DNA of 9,867 nucleotides from JAHEEL01 sp964195515 (GCA_964195515.1 CAXMQO010000063.1:1-9867), one strand, 5' to 3'; positions 1 through 6,417 are shown, numbered from the stretch's first letter. The notes: a model not told the origin generated them from the letters alone. Numbers and translations are program-made.

Positions 1-717
1 GAGGATGAGATCGGTCTCCTGTTCCTCCATTTCGTCTGCCGCGAGCAGGGCTGCTGCCTCTTCACCGATTCGTCCGGCGTTACCTGCGAAATCCCACTTG
101 CGGATGACGTCGTAGCCGCCTGTCTCGTACTGACCAAACGACTGCGGGTAGGAGCGCCGCTGGCTCTCGATCTCGCCGAGCGCCGTGGCATCGATCCCTC
201 CGCCCGACTCGACGAGGTGCAGGTGGATGCGGTGGCCTTGGGACGATACGAACCACTTGTTGGTGTCGTAGAAGGTGAGATTGCCGGTTGCGATGGCAAT
301 CCCGTCGACCTCTTGCATCGTCTTCGTTGCACCGATCAACAGGTCGACCTTCTCCGAGAGAGGCACCGTGAACGGATCTTCGATGTATGGCGTCTGGTAT
401 GTGTCCTGGACCACGTCGACGTCGGCGAACTGCATCGGATCGCCGGGGACCGCGGCTGAGGCGCGAGCGATCTCTGCGGCCCTCTCGCCGGCGACGTTCG
501 CCGCCCGGAGCGAAAGATCGGCAGTGGCGAAGAACCCCCACGACGATCCGATGAGCGCCCGAACACCGACACCCGCCTGCTCCGTGCGGTCGAGTGACTG
601 CACCGCCTGGTTTTGCACATCGATCGATTCTTGCTTGGAAATGACGACCCGTGCGTCGGCGTAGGTGGCTCCTGCGGCGAGGGCGCCTTCAACTGCTGCT
701 GTGGCATATTCGAACAT
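1..717 (-). CDS. tldD: TldD/PmbA-family metalloprotease, N-terminal part (runs off the window)
   Basis: The reading frame is open from an ATG at 717 to the window edge (239 codons, no stop), so the 3' part is missing. The protein starts MFEYATAAVEGALAAGATYA, and the following DARVV, the VGVRALIGSSWGFFAT block (about residues 46-61) and the repeated alanine/arginine helices match the N-terminal domain of TldD/PmbA proteins. That family acts in the cytoplasm on unfolded or modified peptides, usually as a TldD-TldE heterodimer. The last visible residues (QETDLIL) are where TldD members lead into the HExxxH zinc motif, so the catalytic motif should lie just outside; this is expected, not seen. 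TldD rather than PmbA is a judgement from the N-terminal pattern. The ribosome site is weak. Upstream codons remain open, but no ATG or GTG was found in the first 30 or so. It is divergent from the aminotransferase relic. Confidence 0.85.
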   Translation of the reverse strand, partial: MFEYATAAVEGALAAGATYADARVVISKQESIDVQNQAVQSLDRTEQAGVGVRALIGSSWGFFATADLSLRAANVAGERAAEIARASAAVPGDPMQFADVDVVQDTYQTPYIEDPFTVPLSEKVDLLIGATKTMQEVDGIAIATGNLTFYDTNKWFVSSQGHRIHLHLVESGGGIDATALGEIESQRRSYPQSFGQYETGGYDVIRKWDFAGNAGRIGEEAAALLAADEMEEQETDLIL

Positions 718-757
718 GGAGTTCAGGCTAGCGACCGCACACCCGGTGTCTGGCGTT

Positions 758-790
758 GATATGGGCCGGATATGGTCCGGATCAGCGCCG
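758..790. repeat. Tandem 11-bp direct repeats in the divergent intergenic region
   Basis: GATATGGGCCG (758-768) is followed directly by GATATGGTCCG (769-779), 10 of 11 identical, and then by a weaker third unit GATCAGCGCCG (780-790). The unit is about one helical turn, so equal units would lie on the same DNA face. It sits between the divergent tldD and aminotransferase starts, which suits a regulator site. No regulator can be named from the sequence. Confidence 0.45.
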
Positions 791-852
791 GAGTCCAGGG
801 GGTTCGCAGGACACGACTTGCATCTGCTCCACCGACCGCGGAGACTGCGGAG

Positions 853-1200
853 ATGGATCGGAACCGCACCTTTGAACTGACCCGCCGGCACCTCAACGCC
901 GGGAAGATCGAGACCTACGAACGCTACGGGTTCGATGCCGTGATGGGCCGGCGCGAGGGCATCCGATTTTGGGACGCGTACGACGACCGATCGTGGATCA
1001 ACTGTCACTGCAACGGAGGCGTCTTCAACCTCGGACACCGCAACCCGGCGGTGCTTGCCGCCGTGCAGGCTTCCTTCGAGGATCAGGACATCGGCAACCT
1101 CAAGAAGGAGGGGCTCGAGGTCGCCATCCCTCCGTTCCTCAATGCAGCGAACCGGGTCGTCGATCCGCCGATCACGAAGAAGGAGATCGACCGTTGCTAA
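853..1200 (+). pseudogene. Class III (PLP) aminotransferase relic with internal deletion
   Basis: The ATG at 853 gives 115 residues. Residues 1-82 match the N-terminus of the acetylornithine/aspartate-type class III aminotransferase family: a helix, then GFDAVMGRREGIRFWDA, then NCHCNGGVFNLGHRNPAVL, ending at DIGN. Residues 83-115 (KKEGLEVAIPPF, then DPPITKKEIDRC) look instead like the extreme C-terminus, where family members have a PP-(L/I)-T-x-x-E-I-D signature. Family members are around 400-450 residues. The large PLP domain, including the cofactor lysine, is absent, so the product cannot be an active transaminase. The join near 1098 is in frame. Codons just after the TAA (RNDALMWEV) could continue the C-terminal helix, so the stop may be secondary. 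GGAG about 10 bases upstream supports the 853 start over 772. Alternatives are an assembly deletion or a small paralog of unknown function. Confidence 0.65.
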
Positions 1201-1230
1201 CGCAACGACGCCCTGATGTGGGAGGTCCTC

Positions 1231-1350
1231 CAGCGGCTCCGACGGACCGACCGGTGGTGGCAGCGAATGGTTCGGAAACGGAGCTATCCGTTCCTGCTTC
1301 CGGGAAGAGTGATTCGCTGACGTGCGACAAGAGCGTCGCCGGTGGATCCA
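1231..1350 (+). repeat. Copy A of duplicated leader/start segment (decayed C69-type start)
   Basis: This segment aligns with 2822-2940 with one single-base gap; by eye, about three quarters of positions match, including the 11-base identity TTCCTGCTTCC at 1291 and 2881. Two adjacent hairpins form here: 1277-1282 with 1287-1292 (6 bp, loop GCTA) and 1291-1296 with 1301-1306 (loop CTTC, one G-T wobble). They share TT. An 8-bp closing stem, CAGCGAAT (1261-1268) with ATTCGCTG (1312-1319), encloses both but is not kept in copy B. The base triplet aligned to the ATG of the C69 gene is ACG at 1320, followed by TGC GAC (Cys-Asp), so this copy has lost its start codon. It may be the remains of a second C69 gene. 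Confidence 0.6.
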
Positions 1351-1571
1351 GTCTCCGACGACGCAACCCGGACCGGATCCGGAAGGTCGTCGACCGGTTC
1401 ATCGGAACGGATCACGGGCATCTTGACGCTCGGCGGACAGATGGCCATCCCCGCCACATCACCCCTGTCGAGAGGCACGTCGTCGCCGGATCGGCCAATT
1501 CTCACCTCGAATCCCGCACCGACGATCGACGATGGACGAGATTAGGGTCGAACGGCCCTACGTAGACAGCG

Positions 1572-1598
1572 TTGTCCTCCCCGAGAATCGTTTACATA
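1572..1598 (+). promoter_or_regulatory. Possible weak promoter for the cytochrome gene
   Basis: TTGTCC (1572-1577) and TACATA (1593-1598) resemble -35 and -10 boxes, but the 15-base spacer is short. They lie 30 bases or more upstream of the chosen start at 1628. Actinobacterial promoters vary widely, so this is only a candidate. Confidence 0.25.
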
Positions 1599-1627
1599 TG
1601 GTCCAAGACCCGCAGGGAGGGAAGCGA

Positions 1628-2683
1628 ATGCATCAAAGAGGCAGAAGCCTTGCAGTAAATCCCAGGGCGATTGTCATGAGCTTGCTTGCTCTGCTCATGG
1701 TTCTCGTTCTGGCAGCGTGTGCCGGTGATACCGGTGATCCCGGTGCAACCGGTCCGGCCGGACCGGCAGGCGAAGCCGGTGCCGCGGGTGCCGCGGGTCC
1801 CGCTGGCGAATCCGCGGCAGCGACCGATCTCGGCTGTATCGAGTGTCACGACGACACGACGCTGATCTCCGGAAAGGCGACTGCGTGGGGAGACTCGCTG
1901 CATGGAACCGGTGAGGCCTATGTGCGCGGCGAGAGCGCAGGTTGTGCCGGATGTCACTCCGGCGGAGCCTTCAGCGCCATGGTCGCGGCGGGAGGCAGCC
2001 CGGACACGGTTGAGGTTGGAGATCCAAATCCGACCCGCCAGGACTGCCGCACCTGCCACGAGATCCACACCACCTACACCGGCGCCGACTGGGCACTGGC
2101 AACGACGGATCCGGTAGCACTCTATGCCTTCGATGGGGTGACCTTCGACGGCGGTGAGGGCAACCTCTGCGCCACCTGTCACCAGCCGCGTCGAGGGATT
2201 GATCCAGCCGTTGACGGCATGATTGAGGTTACGAGCACTCACTGGGGTCCGCACCACGGTCCGCAGAGCGCAATGCTGCTCGGCCTCGCCGGTGCCGGTG
2301 ATGTCTCGGGCAGCCCCAGCGCGCACGCTACACAGGTGGAAGACACCTGCGTAACCTGCCACTTGGGTGATAGTGCCAGCCACACGTTCGAGGCCGATGT
2401 CGATGCGTGCCAGGCGTGCCACTCAGGTGCGGAAGACTTCGACATCAACGGCCTGCAGACCGAGATTCAGGCCGGGCTCGATGAACTCGAGGCGGGTCTG
2501 ATTGCCAAGGGCTGGCTCGATGAAGAAGGTCACCCAGCGGTAACGTCCATCCCGGAAGCGCAAGCTGCCGCTCTCTGGAACTGGATCTACATCGCCCATG
2601 AGGACAAGAGCCTGGGTGTCCACAACCCGAGTTACACGAAGGCATTGATCCAAGCCGGTTTGGATGCACTAGCAGCGGGTTAG
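1628..2683 (+). CDS. Six-heme c-type cytochrome lipoprotein with collagen-like stalk
   Basis: The product is 351 residues. A positively charged start and hydrophobic segment (about residues 14-30) end in the lipobox LAAC, with Cys31 as the predicted lipidation site, so the mature protein should be anchored on the outer face of the cytoplasmic membrane. Residues 33-62 are ten uninterrupted Gly-X-Y triplets, a collagen-like stalk. Six CxxCH heme-attachment motifs follow, beginning at Cys70, 106, 140, 181, 241 and 261. Histidines at 92, 147, 205, 209, 210, 233, 252, 324 and 332 are possible distal ligands. The C-terminal segment with KSLGVHNPSYT is typical of multiheme cytochromes of the NrfA/decaheme kind. 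The expected role is extracytoplasmic electron transfer; donor and acceptor are not shown. The start at 1628 is chosen over 1532 because AGGGAGG lies just upstream and the signal peptide begins there. A strong terminator follows. Confidence 0.9.
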   Translation: MHQRGRSLAVNPRAIVMSLLALLMVLVLAACAGDTGDPGATGPAGPAGEAGAAGAAGPAGESAAATDLGCIECHDDTTLISGKATAWGDSLHGTGEAYVRGESAGCAGCHSGGAFSAMVAAGGSPDTVEVGDPNPTRQDCRTCHEIHTTYTGADWALATTDPVALYAFDGVTFDGGEGNLCATCHQPRRGIDPAVDGMIEVTSTHWGPHHGPQSAMLLGLAGAGDVSGSPSAHATQVEDTCVTCHLGDSASHTFEADVDACQACHSGAEDFDINGLQTEIQAGLDELEAGLIAKGWLDEEGHPAVTSIPEAQAAALWNWIYIAHEDKSLGVHNPSYTKALIQAGLDALAAG

Positions 2684-2719
2684 TCCCCGCAGCACCAATA
2701 AGTACGCAACCACTATCGA

Positions 2720-2749
2720 GCGGGGCTGCCAATCGGCAGCCCCGCTTCT
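2720..2749 (+). terminator. Rho-independent terminator after the cytochrome gene
   Basis: GCGGGGCTGCC (2720-2730) and GGCAGCCCCGC (2735-2745) form a perfect 11-bp stem with the tetraloop AATC, followed by TTCTC. It lies about 37 bases after the cytochrome stop. It probably isolates this gene from the C69 relic downstream. The T-tract is short, as is common in GC-rich genomes. Confidence 0.8.
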
Positions 2750-2821
2750 CGTCAGGCACCGAGAACACCGCGTTGAACCCAGACCAGGAGGATCCTGGAG
2801 GCGGTCGCCCACGACACGCAG

Positions 2822-2940
2822 CAGGGGCTCCGTCGAACCGACCGTTGGCGGCAGCAAACGCTGCGAAGGTGGGACCACCGTTCCTGCTTCCAGGAAAGGC
2901 GGATCGCGAATGTGTGACACGATCGTCGTCGTCCATCCCG
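2822..2940 (+). repeat. Copy B of duplicated leader/start segment, upstream of the C69 gene
   Basis: This is the partner of 1231-1350. It contains GGTG (2868-2871) with CACC (2876-2879), loop GGAC, and then TTCCTG (2881-2886) with CAGGAA (2891-2896), a perfect 6-bp stem with loop CTTC. Compared with copy A, three of four base pairs in the first stem differ yet stay paired, and one pair in the second stem changes between T-A and T-G. AGGAAAGG (2892-2899), the apparent ribosome site for the ATG at 2910, lies partly in the 3' arm of the second hairpin, so folding could hide it. A separate local hairpin, GCAGC (2851-2855) with GCTGC (2860-2864), is not conserved. The role as RNA leader is inferred; a duplicated gene end is the alternative. 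Confidence 0.6.
2892..2899 (+). promoter_or_regulatory. Ribosome binding site of the C69 gene, inside a hairpin arm
   Basis: AGGAAAGG ends 10 bases before the ATG at 2910 and decides that start. Its first five bases are the 3' arm of the hairpin 2881-2896, so access could depend on RNA folding. Confidence 0.5.
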
Positions 2941-3582
2941 AGGGTGTGTTGTTCGCCAAGAACTCTGACCGGGACCCGAACGAGGCTCACGGCCGTTTCG
3001 GCTTCCGGTGGCACCGGGCCGGGAGACCTCATGGCGACGCTCCGCTCCCACGGCCCAGACCGCTGGCCCCGCTACAAGGCCATCGACGGCACCCTGTCGA
3101 TCCCGTGCATGCACGGCGGCGGCATCGCAGCTTCCTCGTCGAGCCTCGGCGGCTGGATCTCCGATCTCGCAACCCGGACCCATTGGATCAGCGGAGCCTC
3201 GGCCCAGTGCCTTGCGTTGTTCGAACCCGTGAGCGTCGACACACCGGTCGACATCGGACCGATCCCTGACGGCCACGACGACGGTGAGAGCCTCTGGTGG
3301 CGGCACGAGCATATGGCCAGAACGGTGATGCGAGACCCTGATCGTCTCGCAAACCTGTTCCTCGCAGAACGCGACGCCCTCGAAGCCCGATGGCTCACCG
3401 ACCTGCCAGAAGGCCGGGCAGCGTTCGACGAAGGGTCGGCGCTCATTGACCGCTGGGCATCAACGGTCGCGGCAGCCGACGACGACAAGGACGCGCGACC
3501 GATCTGGGCCCGCCGCTACTGGGCGAAACGAGACCTGGCCGCCTCAGGCGCCGTAATCGGCATCGTCCGGTTCAGCGGATAG
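2910..3582 (+). pseudogene. Secernin-type C69 peptidase relic (internal deletion and frame change)
   Basis: The ATG at 2910 encodes MCDTIVVVHPEGVLFAKNSD, followed by RDPNEAH, the family's N-terminus: Cys2 is the catalytic N-terminal nucleophile exposed after Met removal. After about residue 27 (near 2991) family similarity stops in this frame. It resumes in another frame from about 3022 (GDLMATLRSHG, then PCMHGGGIAASSSSLGGW and THWISGASAQCLALFEPV) and runs to the TAG at 3582, giving about 186 C-terminal residues. Secernin-like members are about 400 residues, so roughly 180 central residues are missing and the join is out of frame. No complete peptidase can be made. Both ends are well kept, so the loss is recent or is an assembly artefact. 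In this family the enzyme acts as an amide hydrolase or dipeptidase; the natural substrate is not evident. The leader is related to 1231-1350. Confidence 0.75.
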
Positions 3583-3893
3583 AGCCACAGAGTGCTTGCC
3601 ATCTCCCGTCACCCCACGCAGTGGGGGGACGCGGATTCACCCCCGCGAATCCGCAGGGGGGCTTCCCCACCGCAGAAGGGCGCCCCACGGACAGCCGCCG
3701 AAACCTGAGGTGTCGCACAACACCCCCCTGCGTCGTCGCTGACGCTCCTCCGCGTCACCCCGTCCTTCGGCCGAGGGGACAGATGAACGTCGCTTCACCA
3801 CCGCGAGATCTGGCTTGGTCTATGCGCCGAACCTCTGAGTAGTCAGGTGAGTTCACCTTCTCTTGCCGGCGGCTGGTAGCTCAAGGCACTGAT
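3583..3893. other. Intergenic region rich in inverted repeats
   Basis: This region lies between the convergent C69 relic and feo operon. It contains CCCCAC (3612-3617) with GTGGGG (3621-3626), GCGGATTC (3631-3638) with GAATCCGC (3647-3654), the palindrome TCGGCCGA (3767-3774), and GGTGA (3846-3850) with TCACC (3853-3857). CGTCACCCC occurs twice, near 3608 and 3754. The frame at 3621-3842 has no recognisable content. I see no classical T-tailed terminator for either flanking unit, although the 3612-3654 stems could stop transcription of the C69 side. It resembles GC-rich intergenic repeat DNA. Confidence 0.5.
3631..3654. repeat. Perfect 8-bp inverted repeat (stem-loop)
   Basis: GCGGATTC and GAATCCGC flank an 8-base C-rich loop. 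A second stem, 3612-3617 with 3621-3626, is directly upstream. The pair could act as a terminator for the C69 transcript or be part of a dispersed intergenic repeat. Confidence 0.5.
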
Positions 3894-4172
3894 CTACTGA
3901 TCTATTACCAGGCCATACGTCGTCGGCAGGTTCACGATGAACGGACAGGCGTCGAGGCCAACGCACGTGGTCCCACAGGCCAGCCCGGAACAAGCAACCG
4001 CATCGCCCGGCATTGAATCGGAGCTTGCGCTCAGCACACCTTTGGCGGCGAGTACACCGATCATTCCTTCGAGCGCGGGCTCGGAGACGCCGATACGATG
4101 GGCAAGATCGCTGGAACGGATGGGTCCGCGTTCGGCGCGCAGTTCGTCGACGATTCGGTCGAGCACCGTCAT
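3894..4172 (-). CDS. feoC: FeoC-like winged-helix protein with four-cysteine cluster motif
   Basis: The product is 92 residues. Residues 1-50 form a compact winged-helix-like domain (MTVLDRIVDELRAE, SSDLAHRIGVSEPALEGMI, LAAKGVL). Residues 61-76 carry Cys61, Cys66, Cys70 and Cys76 (C-x4-C-x3-C-x5-C), the pattern FeoC proteins use to bind an Fe-S cluster. FeoC is a small cytoplasmic partner of FeoB, thought to modulate its stability or activity. The ATG at 4172 overlaps the feoB permease stop by four bases (ATGA), which settles this start over the longer frame from 4307. It is the last gene of the operon. The family call rests on the winged helix, the cysteines and the position next to feoB, all seen here. 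Whether it acts as transcription factor, oxygen sensor or FeoB chaperone is not shown. Confidence 0.82.
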   Translation of the reverse strand: MTVLDRIVDELRAERGPIRSSDLAHRIGVSEPALEGMIGVLAAKGVLSASSDSMPGDAVACSGLACGTTCVGLDACPFIVNLPTTYGLVIDQ

Positions 4173-5875
4173 CCCAGACCCGCCGATCTCCCGATCTGGA
4201 AGACCCCGACGGCCATCACCCAGGCAAGCGCGGTCTGACCGATGACGCTGAACCACATCCAGCGGGTCCCGATCTCGTGACGGATCGCTCCGACCGTCGC
4301 CATACATGGCGTATAGATGAGGATGAACACCATGAACGCCAGGGCGGCGAGGGCGCCGTGGCCGTCGCTGCTCTCCTCGAATCCGTTCCTGATCGCGGCC
4401 GACAAGCTGCTCGATGTCTCCTCTGCCCCGTCACCCGCCAGGTCGATCCCGACGATCCCTGGAATGGACGTGGTGGCGTCGACGACCGCGGCACCGAGTC
4501 CGGTGAAGACCTCGGCCAGTGAATCGACAATCGCCGAATCCTCGGCGACCTCGATCTCTTCTGCGCCGTAGACCTGGGCCATCGTCGAGACGATGACCTC
4601 TTTGGCAACAAAACCGGACATGAGCGACCCGGTTGCCTCCCAGGTTCCGAAGCCCGCGGGTTCGAGGACGGGGGCAATCGCGCCTGCCACCGACGAGAAC
4701 GCCGACTCGTCAACATCGGTGTCCCCGAACGAGCCACTCCCCCCAACAGGAATTGCCATGAGGAGCCAGACGACAATCGTTGTGACGAAGATGATCGAAC
4801 CGGCCTCCCTGAGAAAGGCCCGGGTCCGTGTCCACGTGTGGAACCAGATCGACCGGAACGTCGGAAGCCGGTACGGAGGCATCTCCATGATCGCCGGCAT
4901 CGGATCGGTCACGGGGAGCAGGGATCGTTTCAGAAGGAACCCGATCACCATCGCGACCGCGATGCCGAGCAGATACATGCCGAAGACGGCAAGCCCCGCG
5001 TACTCGGGAAAGAAGACCGACGCCATGATCACATAGACAGGCAAGCGTGCCCCGCAACTCATGAACGGCACCAGCAGCGTCGTGAGGATTCGATCTCTCT
5101 CGTTCTCAAGCGTGCGCGTTGCGTAGACCGCCGGGACGGTGCAGCCGAACCCAACCAGCATCGGAAGGAAGCTCTTCCCCTGTAGGCCAACGCCGCTCAT
5201 GACCCGGTCCATCACAAATGCTGCCCTCGCCATGTAGCCGCTGTCCTCGAGGAAGGCGAGCGCGAGATAGAGCGAGAACAGCACCGGGATGAACACGAGA
5301 ATCGCCCCGACACCCGCGACGACGCCGTCGGCCAAGAGGCTCTCGATCCAGGTGCCACCGAGACCCACACCTCCGACCAGGCTCCGCACGAGATGGTCGA
5401 TCGGTCCCGAGACCGTGCTGTCAATCCATTCGAGGAATGCACCGGCGACATCCGTGGTGATCTTGAACACGACCCACATCGCGGCAAGGAAGATCGGAAT
5501 CCCGAGGATTCGATTCGTCAGGACCCCGTCGATTCGATCCGTCCGCGTTCGCTTCCGCCGTTGTGTCGTATCGGTCACCGCGCGGACGATGTCGTTCACT
5601 ATCTGGAATCGGGCGCCGGCGATCGCTGTCTCGGCTGACGTACCCATCACCGAGCGAAGATCGGCGAGCAGCTGATCCCGGAGCCGCAGAATCTCGTCGC
5701 CACCGCGGAGTTGTTCGATCTGTTCGGCGATGCCGGGGTCCTCGTCGATGAGGGCGATGGCGAGCCAACGAACGTCGAATTGATCAGCGATCTCGGTCGC
5801 GTCGGCAATCACCGGAGTGAGACGATCAATGGCTGCCTCGACCTCGGTGCCGTAGTCGATCCGGAAGGAGCTCAC
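4169..5875 (-). CDS. feoB: FeoB permease part (helical linker plus Gate transmembrane domains), separate ORF
   Basis: The product is 568 residues, starting at GTG 5875. Residues 1-115 are a soluble helical region beginning SSFRIDYGTEVEAAI, equivalent to the spacer/GDI-like domain that follows the G domain in FeoB. The rest is membrane protein with the two Gate repeats: GFGCTVPA (about 242-249), SCGARLP (about 273-279), GFVAKEV (about 421-427) and YTPCMA (about 521-526). The conserved cysteines in the first two and the last are present. It should form the Fe(II) path across the cytoplasmic membrane. The G domain is encoded by the preceding ORF. GTG 5875 overlaps that ORF's TGA by four bases (GTGA), with GGGACGAAG just upstream; an alternative GTG at 5890 gives a 19-base overlap. 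The C-terminus overlaps feoC by ATGA. It is intact apart from the split, so I read it as functional. Confidence 0.9.
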   Translation of the reverse strand: MSSFRIDYGTEVEAAIDRLTPVIADATEIADQFDVRWLAIALIDEDPGIAEQIEQLRGGDEILRLRDQLLADLRSVMGTSAETAIAGARFQIVNDIVRAVTDTTQRRKRTRTDRIDGVLTNRILGIPIFLAAMWVVFKITTDVAGAFLEWIDSTVSGPIDHLVRSLVGGVGLGGTWIESLLADGVVAGVGAILVFIPVLFSLYLALAFLEDSGYMARAAFVMDRVMSGVGLQGKSFLPMLVGFGCTVPAVYATRTLENERDRILTTLLVPFMSCGARLPVYVIMASVFFPEYAGLAVFGMYLLGIAVAMVIGFLLKRSLLPVTDPMPAIMEMPPYRLPTFRSIWFHTWTRTRAFLREAGSIIFVTTIVVWLLMAIPVGGSGSFGDTDVDESAFSSVAGAIAPVLEPAGFGTWEATGSLMSGFVAKEVIVSTMAQVYGAEEIEVAEDSAIVDSLAEVFTGLGAAVVDATTSIPGIVGIDLAGDGAEETSSSLSAAIRNGFEESSDGHGALAALAFMVFILIYTPCMATVGAIRHEIGTRWMWFSVIGQTALAWVMAVGVFQIGRSAGLG

Positions 5876-6417
5876 GAGACTTCGTCCCACGCGTAGATGC
5901 CCACGACAGCGTCCTTCAGATCCTCGAGTCCGTCACCTGAGCGAGCCACCATCGCCACGACGGAAACACCCAGGCGGGCGGAGAGTCCGGCGGAGTCGAC
6001 GTCGATCCCACGCGAGGAAGCCACATCGGTCATGTTCAGCACGAGGATCGTCGGGACACCCGTCTCGAGCACCTGGACCGCGAGATAGAGGTTTCGCTCG
6101 AGATTCGCGGCATCGGCAACGACGATCACGGCATCAGACCCGCCGCTCACCAGGTAGTCCCTGGCGATCATCTCCTCAGGGGAAGAGGCGTTGAGACTGT
6201 AGGTGCCGGGAAGGTCCACGACCTCGACAGTGTGACCGTCATGTCGGAACGACCCGTCGACCCGTGCGACGGTCTTCCCCGGCCAGTTCCCAACGTGCTG
6301 TTTCGCTCCCGTGAGCAAATTGAAGATCGAGGACTTGCCGGTGTTGGGATTGCCGGCGAGAGCAACCGTCAACCCGGCGGCAGACGTGGGCTGATCGCCG
6401 CGCCTGTATCCGGCCAT
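5872..6417 (-). CDS. feoB: FeoB GTPase domain as a separate ORF
   Basis: The product is 181 residues with all G-protein motifs: G1 GNPNTGKS (22-29), switch I with GNWPGKTV (43-50), G3 DLPG (68-71), G4 NMTD (128-131) and a G5-like stretch near 155. FeoB normally carries this domain at the N-terminus of a single protein of about 700 residues. Here it ends in a TGA at 5872-5874, and the rest of FeoB follows in another frame. Cytoplasmic GTP hydrolysis would gate Fe(II) import by the membrane part. The ATG at 6417 is chosen over TTG at 6420 because GGGAGG (6425-6430) lies seven bases upstream; that ATG overlaps the feoA stop by one base (TGATG). A lesion in a once-continuous feoB cannot be excluded, but the overlap style matches the other junctions of the operon. 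Confidence 0.9.
   Translation of the reverse strand: MAGYRRGDQPTSAAGLTVALAGNPNTGKSSIFNLLTGAKQHVGNWPGKTVARVDGSFRHDGHTVEVVDLPGTYSLNASSPEEMIARDYLVSGGSDAVIVVADAANLERNLYLAVQVLETGVPTILVLNMTDVASSRGIDVDSAGLSARLGVSVVAMVARSGDGLEDLKDAVVGIYAWDEVS

Larger units (their letters stand above)
1201..1627. other. Stretch without a convincing gene; gene remnant plus upstream region of the cytochrome
   Basis: These 427 bases contain short open frames on both strands (for example 1342-1545 plus and 1284-1505 minus), but none has a good start context, a recognisable domain or a clear codon-position advantage over its shadow. The left part (1231-1340) is related to 2822-2930 and is listed separately. The right part holds a possible weak promoter and a small inverted repeat, TAGGG (1543-1547) with CCCTA (1556-1560). 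I read the interval as decayed coding DNA followed by the cytochrome gene's control region. Confidence 0.5.

Noticed and set aside
1231..1320. Reading the duplicated segment as a shared protein C-terminus (LRRTDRW in both copies)
   Set aside because: One frame gives similar peptides in both copies with some synonymous changes, but a one-base gap breaks the frame, copy A has a TAA just upstream, and no known family is recognised. It is kept as the alternative explanation rather than annotated.
1284..1545. Small genes on either strand (1342-1545 plus, 1284-1505 minus)
   Set aside because: Both have similar third-position GC, poor start context and no family resemblance; they cannot be told apart from noise.
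1532..1627. Upstream extension of the cytochrome gene to 1532
   Set aside because: The extra 32 residues precede a proper signal peptide and a good ribosome site for 1628, so they are almost certainly untranslated.
1592..2422. 276-codon open frame antisense to the cytochrome gene
   Set aside because: It is a shadow of a GC-rich gene whose plus-strand frame has six heme motifs and a lipobox; the antisense product has no recognisable features.
2860..2900. T-box-riboswitch-like core (GGTGGGACC) upstream of the C69 gene
   Set aside because: The core is absent from the related copy at 1275-1295, the antiterminator pairing does not fit, no specifier stem is evident, and the downstream gene is not a tRNA- or amino-acid-related gene.
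3865..3910. tRNA-like string (GGTAGCTCA) near the end of feoC
   Set aside because: No acceptor, anticodon or T-arm pairing can be built, and the right part is the coding end of feoC.
5872..5890. feoB simply broken by a frameshift
   Set aside because: Not fully excluded, but the break lies exactly at the domain boundary and uses a GTGA stop-start overlap like its neighbours, so a functional split is preferred.
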